NCBI RefSeq assembly: GCF_018129025.1
Contig: NZ_JAAEDI010000031.1
Span: forward strand, 1-64,000
Origin: Neoroseomonas terrae
GTDB taxonomy: Bacteria > Pseudomonadota > Alphaproteobacteria > Acetobacterales > Acetobacteraceae
Length of the DNA: 64,000 bases
Reading direction: 5' to 3'
Of this stretch, positions 8,353-17,572 are shown one piece after another. Positions within the stretch are counted from its first letter, which is position 1; every line of letters begins with the position of its first letter. Under the pieces are notes generated by a model, which was not told where the DNA came from, ran no database searches, and saw nothing but the letters and a program-made list of their open reading frames with translations. Made by a program: the position numbers and the translations under genes.

Positions 8353-9648
8353 CTACGCCTTCGTCACCGCCACCATCGCCTCATCCCACCGCCAGCATGG
8401 CGCCGCATCCGGGATGAAAACGCCGCCCACCCAGCGGGGTGGTGGGCGCAGGGCCATCCAGTCCACCTCGCCGGCCAGCACCGCGCGGCCGAGTGGCGTC
8501 GCCGTCAGGCGCTCCTGCGGCCACTGCCGATCCTCCGTCTCCTCGAAGCTGCCCGAGAAGACGGGCTCGGCCGCGCGGCGCATCGCCTCGACCGTGTCGT
8601 GGAACATCAGGTCGGTCATCCAGGGCAGCGGCTCCCGCTCCATCATCAGCCGGCTGTAGACCTCTCCGGCACGGCGCGGAGCCTCGGCGACGAGCTGGAG
8701 GATCAGGCGCTGCGTCAGGCCTAACCCATCGCGGGTTCCGGGCAATTCCTGACAATGCCGCCGCACCGCGCGGCCGAGCTGCGGCAGGGCGGCCGTCCCG
8801 GTGCTCGCGATCCCGGCCAGCGCGCGCGGGTCGGGAGCGCGCAGCGCATCCCACACCGCCTGGCCGGCGCGCAGGGCGCAGTCGGAAACGGGCACCCGTT
8901 CCGCCCACAGTAGCCGCAGCGCCTCGGGCGGCAACTGGCCGAGGCCGATGAACCGCGTGCCGCCCGGGTAGCCGGCCGGCGAGATCAGCTCGAGGCAGCG
9001 CGGCGGCGCCTCGGCAAAGGCCGACAGGCACCGGGCGAGGATGAGCTGGTCGTAGCTGTCATGCTCGAACCACAGCACCACGCGCCCGTAGCGCGCGGCG
9101 GCGGAGGCAAGGCCATCCTCCTCCCGCGCCAGCTTTGCCGCGATCGTCTCCCGCGTCATCCCGGCGCCCTGCCCGTAGGCGTCCGTCAGGAAATCGACGC
9201 GCTGCTCGAGCCATCCCGGCGCGGCGGTGACCGGCCCCTGGCAGAAGGGGTCGGAGTATTCCAGGAAGTCGCCGGTGAAGCCCGCCTCGACCAGCGCCGC
9301 GCCGATATCGGAGCCGCAGCGGATGTGCAGCGTTGCGCTGTCGCGGTCCGGCGCCGGCTCGCCCTGCGTGATGCGCTGCCAGCTCCGGTCCATCGCCTCG
9401 ACATGCGCCTTCAGCTTCGGCCAGCTCGGCAGGCCCAGCTCGCGCGCTATGACGAACTGCGCCTCGCTCAGCCGCAGCAGGTCGTCCTGCGCGGCGCGCG
9501 GATGGTGCAGGCGGAAGCGGCGCTGCGCCTCCGCGTCGCCGTCGCGCAGCGCGCGCAGCAGATCCTTCGCCCGCTTGCGCTGCTGATCGAGGTTGATCCG
9601 GAATGGCGAGGCATGCCGCGCAGGCACGGTGTCAGATCGGTCGGACAC
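8353..9648 (-). CDS. DUF1835 domain-containing protein
   Basis: 431 residues. Residues about 20-95 are a helical N-terminal region (DQQRKRAKDLLRALRDGD, then ELGLPSWPKLKAHVEAMDR) like the short repeat found in ankyrin-type and DUF1835-associated proteins. From about residue 105 the DUF1835 pattern appears: LHIRCGSDIGAALVEAGF, FLEYSDPFCQGPV, then VVLWFEHDSYDQLILARCL and LGQLPPEAL. The domain's function is unknown. There is no signal peptide, so it is predicted cytosolic. It stands alone. The 223 bases upstream (9649-9871) show no further gene or clear element. Confidence 0.8.
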   Translation of the reverse strand: MSDRSDTVPARHASPFRINLDQQRKRAKDLLRALRDGDAEAQRRFRLHHPRAAQDDLLRLSEAQFVIARELGLPSWPKLKAHVEAMDRSWQRITQGEPAPDRDSATLHIRCGSDIGAALVEAGFTGDFLEYSDPFCQGPVTAAPGWLEQRVDFLTDAYGQGAGMTRETIAAKLAREEDGLASAAARYGRVVLWFEHDSYDQLILARCLSAFAEAPPRCLELISPAGYPGGTRFIGLGQLPPEALRLLWAERVPVSDCALRAGQAVWDALRAPDPRALAGIASTGTAALPQLGRAVRRHCQELPGTRDGLGLTQRLILQLVAEAPRRAGEVYSRLMMEREPLPWMTDLMFHDTVEAMRRAAEPVFSGSFEETEDRQWPQERLTATPLGRAVLAGEVDWMALRPPPRWVGGVFIPDAAPCWRWDEAMVAVTKA

Positions 9649-9871
9649 GGGAATCCCCTTCCTTCGCGTCTGTGTCCGCCGCTCAGACAGGAAAGGGTGG
9701 ATGATCCGTCAGCCACTCGATCTGGGACGCGGGCGCAGCCCTTTCCGCGGACACGGAGGCTCCGGCCGAGCCTTGGCCCGCAGCCAAACAGGCGCTGGGG
9801 ATGCGGTCAAGGTTCGGACATCCCTGCGAGGGGCGGCTCACCCCGTCCCCCCGCGGCAGGTCGACCCCCGA

Positions 9872-10696
9872 CTACTCCACCGCCATCTGTTCGATCAGGC
9901 TCCGCAGCAAGCCTGCGCCATCAGCCAGCGCCTCGATCGTCCCGGCCTGTCCCTCCGCGCTGCCGGTACCCGGCGGAAAGGCCAGCCGGTCCCACCCCAG
10001 CTCCGCCAGCGAGAGGCGTCCGTCGCCGTCGTAATCGAGGCTCGCCACTAACAGCCGTGCCGCCGCGAGCGCCGCGATGCCACCGAGACCGCCGGCCGCG
10101 GCGATGGCATCCGGCTCGCTGCCCTGCTGCAGCGCCAGCGCCCAGGCGGCGCCGCGCAGCAGCCGGGCGATTTCGGCCGGGCTCAGCGCGCCGTCGCCGG
10201 AGACGTCCGCCTCCGCCACCAGGCTGTTGATGCAGGCCTGCACGGCACCGCCTTGGCAGGCCGCTTCCAGGCGTTCCAGCGTCCCGAGGAAGGCCATGCC
10301 CTCGCCATGCAGCACCGCGGGGCCGACGCTGCCGGCGGAGCAGCGCGTCCAGCGTGTCACCCGCGTCGCCCCGGGCAGGCGGTCGTCGCGCAGTTTTACG
10401 TCGGGCTCCGCTAGGTCGAGGGCGGCACCATCCGGGCGCAGCATGATTCGCGGGGCCTCGGCACCCGCGCCGATACCGAGCGTCCAGCCGTCCTGCTCGC
10501 GCATCGCGCGGAAACGCACCAGCCGCGCCGGTCCCGCGGCCGGCAGCTTCGCGACACTGCGCGCCGTGACGTGCAGCAGCGCGTCAGGCGAGGTGCAGGA
10601 GCCGGCGGCCCAGGTGCCGCGCATCGCTTCGGGAACACCGCTGGCTGTCGCGGGCGCCGCCGCCATCAGCAGCGCCGCCAGCACTAAGCGCTTCAT
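9872..10696 (-). CDS. Exported EF-hand calcium-binding protein
   Basis: 274 residues with a clear signal peptide (MKRLVLAALLMAAAPATASG). Two calcium-binding loops are visible near the C-terminus: DVSGDGALSPAEI at about residue 170 and DYDGDGRLSLAEL at about 225, each with the Asp-x-Asp/Ser-Gly-x-x-x-x-x-Glu layout of a true EF-hand. The N-terminal half has a WAAGSCTSPDALLHVT segment with a paired-cysteine pattern that I do not recognise. Its start overlaps the end of the upstream five-repeat protein gene by four bases, so the two exported proteins are probably translated together and may act together in the periplasm (inference). Confidence 0.8.
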   Translation of the reverse strand: MKRLVLAALLMAAAPATASGVPEAMRGTWAAGSCTSPDALLHVTARSVAKLPAAGPARLVRFRAMREQDGWTLGIGAGAEAPRIMLRPDGAALDLAEPDVKLRDDRLPGATRVTRWTRCSAGSVGPAVLHGEGMAFLGTLERLEAACQGGAVQACINSLVAEADVSGDGALSPAEIARLLRGAAWALALQQGSEPDAIAAAGGLGGIAALAAARLLVASLDYDGDGRLSLAELGWDRLAFPPGTGSAEGQAGTIEALADGAGLLRSLIEQMAVE

Positions 10697-12150
10697 CGCA
10701 GAACGAGTTCCTCACCGGCGCAAAGATCCTGCCCGGTCAGCACAACCTCCCGCCCATCGCGGAAGATCGCCAGCAGATCCGCCTGGCAGCCGGTGCCGTC
10801 CGGCGGGGCGAAGTCGAGAGCCTCCCCCACGCCGAGCACGGTGCGGCCCAGGCGGTCCGGCCCGCGATCCTGCCCGGCCGGATAGGCGTAGAGCTCGGCG
10901 ACCGGCACGTCCGCCCCGTTGCGCAGCCGGACGCTGCCCGGTCGCGGGCCGGTCTCGGGCGGCTCTCCGGCATCGAGCCGGTCCGTGAGCGTCCAGCCGG
11001 GACGCAGCACGATCACCGGCGTCTCGCACAGGTTGATCGAGGCACGTTCCTCCGCCGCGCGGCGCTCCTCGAAGACGATGCGCAGATCGGCCTCGCAGTC
11101 GCGCAGCCGGGCGCCGACCTCGATCCGGCCGCCGCGCGGCAGCGACGCGTCGTCGCCCATGCGATCGGGGCCCCAATCTTCCTCGGCGGCACCGGAGATG
11201 TAGACCTCCTGCACCGCGGCCTCGTGGCGGTTGACCAGCGTCACGCGCCGATCCGGCGGGCGGGGCGCGCCGGAACCGTCGAAGACCACGTCGCGCTGGC
11301 GGCACAGGTCGACGCCCTGCTTCACCTCCTCGGCCTCATCCTCATAGACGGCGCGGAGGTCCCAAAGGCAGGCGGCCCCCCGGAGGCGAAGCGTGAACTC
11401 CCCACCGGCGGGCAACAGGTCGGATGCCAGGCGGTCGGGCCCCCAGATCAGCGGCGCGCGGGTGGAGGCGTAGAATTCGCGCATCGCGCGGTCGCCGGTG
11501 TTGTTGATGCGCGCCTCGCGCCGCGGCGCGTTGGGGTCGCCGAAGGTCAGGCGCGGCTGGCGGCAGAGGTTCACGGCCGGGCGCATCTCCTCCTCCCCAT
11601 CCTCGAAGACGGCCGTCACGTCGAACACGCAGTCCCGTGTGCGGCCGAGTCGAACGCGCGACTCGCGGTCGGCGGGGATGATGTTCTCGCCCAGCCGGTC
11701 CGGCCCGCGGCCCGGCGCGTTCGGGGGGGCGGCGAAGATCTGCAGCAGGATGCCGTCGGTCTCGTTGCGCACGGTCATCTCGCGCACTGGAACGGAGGGG
11801 TCGCCGAACTGCACGCGCCGGTTCTGGCAGATGTTCTGGCGCCGCCGGCCCTCCGTCCCGTCCTGGTACACGGCGCGGAACTCCAGCTCGCAGGCTGCGC
11901 CCGCGATGCGCGCACGGAAATTGCCCCGGTCCGGCACGGTCTCGGCGCCGAGCAGATCCGGCCCGAAATCCGCGGCGCCCGGCGGGGCGGCATAGAGCTC
12001 GCGCAGCGTCTGGCCGGACTGGTTGCTGATCGTTGCCTCGCGCTCGCGCGGCTGCGCCTGGGGGGCGGCGGCCCGCGGCGCGGGCTGGGCCACGGCGACA
12101 AGGGGAACCAGGGCGAGACAAGTGGCCATCGCCAGGGAAGGCAGGCGCAT
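10693..12150 (-). CDS. Exported protein of five tandem approx. 85-residue repeats
   Basis: 485 residues with a signal peptide (MRLPSLAMATCLALVPLVAVAQ). The mature part is five copies of one module at about residues 39-120, 122-205, 207-292, 296-385 and 405-483. Each copy has an Asn-Gly/Asp-x-x-x-x-Glu-Leu/Phe-Tyr-like strand, a GPDRLG motif, a first cysteine before a strand such as FRAVYQDG or FDVTAVFEDG, and a second cysteine in a NLCRQ-like motif. The two cysteines per repeat suggest one disulfide per module. Similar modules occur in uncharacterised Acetobacteraceae proteins (recall). Function is unknown. The start at 12150 sits right before the signal peptide. The 275-base divergent spacer to the next gene shows no further gene. 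Confidence 0.8.
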   Translation of the reverse strand: MRLPSLAMATCLALVPLVAVAQPAPRAAAPQAQPREREATISNQSGQTLRELYAAPPGAADFGPDLLGAETVPDRGNFRARIAGAACELEFRAVYQDGTEGRRRQNICQNRRVQFGDPSVPVREMTVRNETDGILLQIFAAPPNAPGRGPDRLGENIIPADRESRVRLGRTRDCVFDVTAVFEDGEEEMRPAVNLCRQPRLTFGDPNAPRREARINNTGDRAMREFYASTRAPLIWGPDRLASDLLPAGGEFTLRLRGAACLWDLRAVYEDEAEEVKQGVDLCRQRDVVFDGSGAPRPPDRRVTLVNRHEAAVQEVYISGAAEEDWGPDRMGDDASLPRGGRIEVGARLRDCEADLRIVFEERRAAEERASINLCETPVIVLRPGWTLTDRLDAGEPPETGPRPGSVRLRNGADVPVAELYAYPAGQDRGPDRLGRTVLGVGEALDFAPPDGTGCQADLLAIFRDGREVVLTGQDLCAGEELVLR

Positions 12151-12425
12151 GAAAGGCCTTTCCGGGGGGGTTATGCGCCGGCCAGGATGGAGGCTGCGCG
12201 ATGCCCTACGCAAGCGCAGGCAGGACACGGCAAGCGGGAAAAACGCATGAAGTAAGGGGGTTTGCGAGAGGTTCGCAGCTGCCGGGGGCGCCCTCTCATC
12301 ACGCCTGCCGGACAGTCGCCCGATGGTCCGCCGCAACGGTACGACCGGGTGCCACGATGGCGATCATCGGTCGGGGTGGACCCCGCCTCTCCGGTTTCGG
12401 CACCGACCGTGCTAATGAGCCGCCG

Positions 12426-14261
12426 ATGCCCCGTGCCGTCGCGCCGCGGGTGCGGCGTGCCCCCGCTGCCGCTCCTGCCCGACCAGCACCCCCCGCTCGC
12501 TCGCGACGCCGCCTGGCGCCGCGCTTTTTTCGTTGGGCGGTCACGCTCACCGTCTGGGGCCTCGTCGCCGGCTTCGTCGCGCTGATCTTCTTCGCCTGGG
12601 ACCTGCCGCGGCCGGAGGATGCCCTCGCGGCAACGCGCCGGCCCGCGATCACCATGGTCGCGGCCAATGGCGCGCTGCTGTCGACCAGCGGGGACCTGTA
12701 TGGGGAAACGGTGCGGCTGCGGGATCTGCCGCCGCATGTCCCGGCGGCCTTCGTCGCCATCGAGGATCGCCGCTTCCGGGATCATATGGGCCTCGACGTG
12801 ATCGGCATGATCCGCGCGGCGGTGGCCAATGTCACGGCGGGGCGAGTGGTGCAGGGCGGCTCGACGCTGACGCAGCAGCTCGCGAAGAACCTGTTCCTGA
12901 CGCCCGAGCGCAGCCTCCGGCGCAAGGTGCAGGAAGCCCTGCTGGCGCTGTGGCTGGAAGCGCGCTTCACCAAGGATGAACTGCTGACGATCTACCTCAA
13001 TCGCGTCTATCTCGGCGCCGGGACGTTCGGGATCGATGCGGCGGCGCGGCTGTATTTCGGCGTGCCGGCACGGCGGCTGACGCCCGGGCAGGCGGCGGTG
13101 CTGGCCGGCCTGCCGAAGGCGCCGTCCCGCTACAACCCGCGCGTCAACCCCAGCGCCGCCGTGGACCGCGCCATCGAGGTCCTGGGCGCCATGGTGGAAA
13201 CCGGCGTGCTGCCCGCCGCCGCGGCGATGGCCGAGGCCGAGCGGATCCACTTCCCGCCCGCCCCGTCCCGCGACGCCGGGTGGTTCGCGGATTGGGTGCG
13301 CGACGGCATCGGCGACCATGCCCCGCCGACCTCGGACCTGTTGTTGCGCACGACGCTCGATGCCCGACTCCAGGCAGCGGTGGAACTGCGGCTGGAGGCG
13401 ATGCTCGCCAGCCAGGGCCGCGCCGCCGGCGTTTCGCAGGGCGCGGTGGTGGCGATCGAGGCGGCGAGCGGCGCCGTGCGGGCCATGGCCGGCGGCCGCG
13501 ACTACCGCCGCAGCCCCTTCAACCGCGCAACCCAGGCGCGGCGGCAGCCGGGTTCCGCCTTCAAGCCCTTCGTCTTCCTCGCCGCCATCGAGGCCGGGGT
13601 GCGGCCGGATGACGGCGTCGCCGACGGGCCGATCAACCTGGGCGGCTGGACGCCCGGCAACGGCAACTGGCGCAGCCGCGGCGAGATCACCGTCGAGGAC
13701 GCCTTCGCCCATTCCGTGAACACGGCCGCGGTGCGGCTGATGCAGCGCGCCGGCGGGGCGCGGAAAGTGGGGGCGGTCGCGCAGCGGCTCGGCCTGCCGG
13801 GCCCCTTTCCGCGGGATGCGTCGATTGCCCTGGGCACGGCGGAAGTGACGCTGCTCGACCTCGTCACCGCCTATGCCCCCTTCGCCAATGGCGGCCGCCG
13901 CGTCGCGCCTTTCGGCATTGCCGAGATGCGCGCGGAGGGCCGCCCGATCGCCTGGCTGCCGCCCGGCCCCACGCCGGTGATCACGGCGGATGCCGCCGAG
14001 GCGATGCGGCGGATGATGGCGGCAACCGTCGCCCGCGGCACCGGCCGGGCGGCGGCCGTGTCCGGCCTCGCGGTCGCCGGCAAGACCGGGACGACGCAGG
14101 ACAATCGCGATGCGTGGTTCATCGGCATCGCCGGCGGTCTGGTGATGGGCATCTGGCTCGGCAATGACGACGCGACGCCGATGGAAGGCGTGGCCGGCGG
14201 CGGCCTGCCCGCCCGGCTGTTCCGCGATATCCTGGAAACCCATCGCGGCAGGGGCGCCTGA
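12426..14261 (+). CDS. Class A penicillin-binding protein (peptidoglycan glycosyltransferase/transpeptidase)
   Basis: A bifunctional cell-wall synthase of 611 residues. There is an Arg/Pro-rich cytoplasmic start and one membrane anchor (WAVTLTVWGLVAGFVALIFF). A GT51 glycosyltransferase domain follows, with the catalytic glutamate in VAIEDRRFRDHMG (about residue 112), GGSTLTQQLAKNLFL and IYLNRVYLGAGTFGI. The transpeptidase domain has the serine motif SAFKPF (about 376), the SVNTAAV triad and KTGTT (about 552). It is shorter than typical PBP1a and lacks a long insert. ATG 12426 is my choice; ATG 12357 in the same frame would add 23 residues, and neither has a strong ribosome site. It overlaps the next gene by one base. 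Confidence 0.92.
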   Translation: MPRAVAPRVRRAPAAAPARPAPPARSRRRLAPRFFRWAVTLTVWGLVAGFVALIFFAWDLPRPEDALAATRRPAITMVAANGALLSTSGDLYGETVRLRDLPPHVPAAFVAIEDRRFRDHMGLDVIGMIRAAVANVTAGRVVQGGSTLTQQLAKNLFLTPERSLRRKVQEALLALWLEARFTKDELLTIYLNRVYLGAGTFGIDAAARLYFGVPARRLTPGQAAVLAGLPKAPSRYNPRVNPSAAVDRAIEVLGAMVETGVLPAAAAMAEAERIHFPPAPSRDAGWFADWVRDGIGDHAPPTSDLLLRTTLDARLQAAVELRLEAMLASQGRAAGVSQGAVVAIEAASGAVRAMAGGRDYRRSPFNRATQARRQPGSAFKPFVFLAAIEAGVRPDDGVADGPINLGGWTPGNGNWRSRGEITVEDAFAHSVNTAAVRLMQRAGGARKVGAVAQRLGLPGPFPRDASIALGTAEVTLLDLVTAYAPFANGGRRVAPFGIAEMRAEGRPIAWLPPGPTPVITADAAEAMRRMMAATVARGTGRAAAVSGLAVAGKTGTTQDNRDAWFIGIAGGLVMGIWLGNDDATPMEGVAGGGLPARLFRDILETHRGRGA

Positions 14262-14767
14262 TGACCGAGACGACCGACTTCCTGACCACGCTCGCGCGCC
14301 CGGTTCGGCATGAGGCGAACAACCTGCTTGCCGCGCTGTCCGGCACCGCCGAGCTGATGCTGCGCGCCCGCGACGCGACCGAACGGGACATCACCCGGGC
14401 CGAGCGGCTGCGCGACGCCTCGGCGCGGCTGAAGACTCTCCTGCATGGCTATCTGGCACTCGGCGCACCGCCGGCGGAGTCGGACGCCGCCGTGCTGCTC
14501 GACCTGATGCAACCGGTCGTCCGGCTGGCCTTCGGCGGCGGCCGCCCGGTGACGGTGGAGGCAGCGGCCGGGCTCCCGGCGCTGACGGCCTCCACGAGCG
14601 AGCTGCAACAGGCGATGCTGCGCCTCGCGGTCGAGGCCGGGCCGATGGTGCCGGCGACCGGTGGGCTGCACATGACATTGGAAGCGGCGCCCGGCGGCGC
14701 CCTGCTGCGCGCCCGCCCGACCCCCGCCGGCGAGGGGCCGGCACCGGTCTTTCTGGTGGCGGCGTGA
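14261..14767 (+). CDS. Small histidine-kinase-like dimerisation protein
   Basis: 168 residues. Its first 60 resemble a histidine-kinase dimerisation and phosphoacceptor domain: ARPVRHEANNLLAALSGTAEL places a histidine followed by Glu-x-Asn-Asn, as in an H-box, and a second helix (ERLRDASARLKTLLHGYLAL) follows. The C-terminal part has the size of a degenerate ATPase-like fold (TSTSELQQAMLRLAVEAG resembles the N-box region), but the ATP-binding glycine boxes are absent. This is the layout of ChpT-like histidine phosphotransferases, though identity is not certain. Its start codon overlaps the stop of the penicillin-binding protein gene and ftsK follows, so it is embedded in a cell-wall and division context. 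Confidence 0.6.
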   Translation: MTETTDFLTTLARPVRHEANNLLAALSGTAELMLRARDATERDITRAERLRDASARLKTLLHGYLALGAPPAESDAAVLLDLMQPVVRLAFGGGRPVTVEAAAGLPALTASTSELQQAMLRLAVEAGPMVPATGGLHMTLEAAPGGALLRARPTPAGEGPAPVFLVAA

Positions 14768-14889
14768 TGCCGCCCGCCGTGTCCCATCGGCAACGCCCGC
14801 CGTGACGATCGGACCCACCACCGCTGAAACGCTGCGCCAACAGGCGCTTCCGGTATAGCATTGCCAGCCAGGATCAAGACGAAAGCCCG

Positions 14890-17454
14890 ATGCCCCGCGC
14901 TGCCCTGACCGACCATTCCGCTGCCTCCCTCCGGTCCGAGGGGGCCAGCTCCGGCCGTTTCGCCTCCGCGGCGGTTCGTGCCGTGCTGCGGCGCCGGGCG
15001 ATGGAACTCACCGGGCTGCTGGTGGCGCTGGGCGCCGTCGCGCTGGCCGTCGCGCTGGGCAGCCACAACGCGGCGGACCCGTCGCTCAACACCGCGACGT
15101 ATGGACCGACGACGAACCTTGCCGGACCGGCGGGCGCCATCGTCTCCGACCTGATGCTGCAGGTGTTCGGCTTCGCCGCGGCGCTGCCCTGCGTCGTGCT
15201 GCTCGCCTGGGCGTTCCGGCTGGCGACGCATCGGGGCCTCGGTTCCGTGCCGGCGCGGGTGCTCGGGCTGCTGGCCGGCATGCCGATGGCCGCGGCGGCG
15301 ACGTCGCTGCTGCCGCTGCCCCGCATGCTGCCGATCGAGGCCGGGCCCGGCGGCATCATGGGGCCCGCCGTTGCCGGGCTGGTGGTGGAGGGGCTGGCGA
15401 GCCTGTTCGGCCCGCTCGGCAGCCTCGCCGGCCAGGGGATCGTCATGGTCGCCGCGGTCGGCACAGCCTTCATCGCCTGCGGGCTGACGGTCGGCGAGTG
15501 GCGCGGCGCCGGCCGTGTTGCGGTCGGCGCGGGCCAGGTGGCCGTGGTCGCCGCCCGCAACGGCGCGGCGAGCCTGCGCCGCAACGGCCCGGACGACGAC
15601 GAGGAGGACCACGAGCCGCCGCCCGCCCGCCCGCGTCGCCCTGGCCTGATCGCGCGGCTGAGCATGCCCTTTCAGCGCATGGGCCGCGGCGCCGGCGCGC
15701 TGCTGAGGCGGGAGCCCGGCACGACGACCACCCTGGGTGCGATGCTGCGCGCGGCGGATGAGGCGGCGACTGCCGCCCCGCCTAGCCCGGCCGACCCGCC
15801 CGCCCCGCTGCCCGGCCAGGATGGCGATGCGCGGCCGGGTACCGAACCCGCCGCCAAGCCCCGCCTCGCCGCGCGCAGCAAGGTGCTCGACCGCGCGCCG
15901 GACCGCACCCGCCGCCCGCCGGAACAGCGCGCTCTCGATCTCGGCACCGATGGCTGGAAGCTCCCGCCGCTCGACCTGCTGACCGAGGCGCCGGCGCGAC
16001 GCACGGGGCGGCCTTCGGAGGAATCGCTGCAGGCCAATGCACGGCTGCTGGAATCGGTGCTGGAGGATTACGGCGTGCGCGGCCGCATCGCCGAGATCCG
16101 CCCCGGTCCGGTGGTTACGCTGTATGAGCTGGAACCGGCGCCGGGCACCAAATCCTCGCGCGTCATCGGCCTCGCCGACGACATCGCGCGGTCGATGTCG
16201 CTGATCGCCGTGCGCATCGCGACCGTGCCCGGCCGCAACGTCATCGGCATTGAGATGCCGAATGCCAAGCGCGAGACGGTCTATCTGTCGGAGATGTTCG
16301 CGGACGAAGCCTGGACGCGCCATCAGGCGAAGCTGCCGCTCGCGCTCGGCAAGGATATCGGCGGCAGCCCGGTCATCGCCGACCTCGCCCGCATGCCGCA
16401 TCTGCTGATCGCGGGCACCACCGGCTCGGGCAAGTCGGTCGGGATCAACACCATGATCCTGTCGCTGCTGTATCGCTTCGGGCCGGACGAGTGCCGCTTC
16501 ATCATGATCGACCCGAAGATGCTGGAACTGTCGGTCTATGACCGCATCCCGCATCTGCTGGCCCCGGTAGTGACCGAGCCGCCCAAGGCGATCGGCGCGC
16601 TGAAGTGGACGGTGCGGGAGATGGAGCGCCGCTACCGCGCCATGTCCCAGCTCGGCGTGCGAAACATCGGCGGCTACAACGAGAAGGTCACCGCGGCCCG
16701 CGCGCGCAGCGAGGTCCTGACCCGCAAGGTGCAGACCGGATTCGATCCGGATACCGGCAAGCCGGTTTTCGAGGAACAGCCGCTCGCCCTCGAACCCCTG
16801 CCCATGATCGTCGTCGTCATCGACGAGATGGCCGACCTGATGATCGTCGCGGGCAAGGAGATCGAGGCGGCGGTGCAGCGCCTCGCGCAGATGGCGCGCG
16901 CCGCCGGCATCCATGTGATCATGGCGACGCAGCGCCCGTCGGTGGACGTCATCACCGGCACCATCAAGGCGAACTTCCCGACCCGCATCTCCTTCCAGGT
17001 GACGTCGAAGATCGACAGCCGCACCATCCTCGGCGAGCAGGGGGCGGAGCAGCTCCTCGGCCAGGGCGACATGCTGCACATGCCGGGCGGCGGACGGCTT
17101 GCCCGCGTCCACGGCCCGTTCGTGTCCGATACCGAGGTCGAGCGCGTCGTCGAGTTCCTGCGCGAGCAGGGCGAGCCCGCCTATATCGAGGAAGTCACCG
17201 AGGAAGCCGACGAGGACGGCGCGCAGCCCGGCATGCTCGGCGGCAACACCGATGCCGAGGGCTCGCTCTACGACCAGGCGGTGGCGCTGGTGACGCGGGA
17301 AGGCAAGGCGAGCACGAGCTTCGTCCAACGCCACCTCAACATCGGCTACAACCGCGCCGCGAAGCTGATCGAGCAGATGGAGAAGGAAGGCGTCGTCGGC
17401 GCCGCCAACCATGTCGGCAAGCGCGAGGTCCTCGCGCCGGGTCCGCGGGACTAG
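14890..17454 (+). CDS. ftsK: DNA translocase FtsK
   Basis: An inner-membrane, septum-located ATPase that pumps chromosomal DNA and promotes dimer resolution during division. It has 854 residues. N-terminal membrane segments lie between about 35 and 210 (for example [19 protein letters not shown]). An Arg/Pro/Asp-rich linker runs from about 225 to 375. The motor domain has Walker A GTTGSGKS (about 509) and Walker [13 protein letters not shown] (about 637). The C-terminal winged-helix gamma domain (about 791-854, with [18 protein letters not shown]) reads polar DNA motifs. The length fits alphaproteobacterial FtsK, which has a short linker. Only 116 bases separate it from the gene upstream. Confidence 0.95.
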   Translation: MPRAALTDHSAASLRSEGASSGRFASAAVRAVLRRRAMELTGLLVALGAVALAVALGSHNAADPSLNTATYGPTTNLAGPAGAIVSDLMLQVFGFAAALPCVVLLAWAFRLATHRGLGSVPARVLGLLAGMPMAAAATSLLPLPRMLPIEAGPGGIMGPAVAGLVVEGLASLFGPLGSLAGQGIVMVAAVGTAFIACGLTVGEWRGAGRVAVGAGQVAVVAARNGAASLRRNGPDDDEEDHEPPPARPRRPGLIARLSMPFQRMGRGAGALLRREPGTTTTLGAMLRAADEAATAAPPSPADPPAPLPGQDGDARPGTEPAAKPRLAARSKVLDRAPDRTRRPPEQRALDLGTDGWKLPPLDLLTEAPARRTGRPSEESLQANARLLESVLEDYGVRGRIAEIRPGPVVTLYELEPAPGTKSSRVIGLADDIARSMSLIAVRIATVPGRNVIGIEMPNAKRETVYLSEMFADEAWTRHQAKLPLALGKDIGGSPVIADLARMPHLLIAGTTGSGKSVGINTMILSLLYRFGPDECRFIMIDPKMLELSVYDRIPHLLAPVVTEPPKAIGALKWTVREMERRYRAMSQLGVRNIGGYNEKVTAARARSEVLTRKVQTGFDPDTGKPVFEEQPLALEPLPMIVVVIDEMADLMIVAGKEIEAAVQRLAQMARAAGIHVIMATQRPSVDVITGTIKANFPTRISFQVTSKIDSRTILGEQGAEQLLGQGDMLHMPGGGRLARVHGPFVSDTEVERVVEFLREQGEPAYIEEVTEEADEDGAQPGMLGGNTDAEGSLYDQAVALVTREGKASTSFVQRHLNIGYNRAAKLIEQMEKEGVVGAANHVGKREVLAPGPRD

Positions 17455-17482
17455 GCGGTTTCCCTCGGCGGATCGCCGCCCG

Positions 17483-17539
17483 GAAATCATTCCGAAATCA
17501 TTCTATTTCTTGACGGGAATGTTCTAGCCCACCGAGAAT
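17483..17539 (+). promoter_or_regulatory. Promoter with tandem 10-base direct repeat
   Basis: GAAATCATTC occurs at 17483-17492 and again at 17494-17503, an 11-base period that places both copies on one DNA face. Seven bases on lies TTGACG (17510-17515), and 18 bases further GAGAAT (17534-17539), a plausible -35/-10 pair. The GTG start of the next gene is at 17573. An activator site just upstream of the -35 box is inference. Confidence 0.4.
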
Positions 17540-17572
17540 TGCCGCCTCGAACATGCCACCCCGAGGCGAGCC

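Noticed and set aside
14449-17490. Very long open frame antisense to ftsK
   Set aside because: Long antisense frames are expected in very GC-rich genes. The product is His/Arg/Gly-rich with no domain, while ftsK on the other strand has all motifs.
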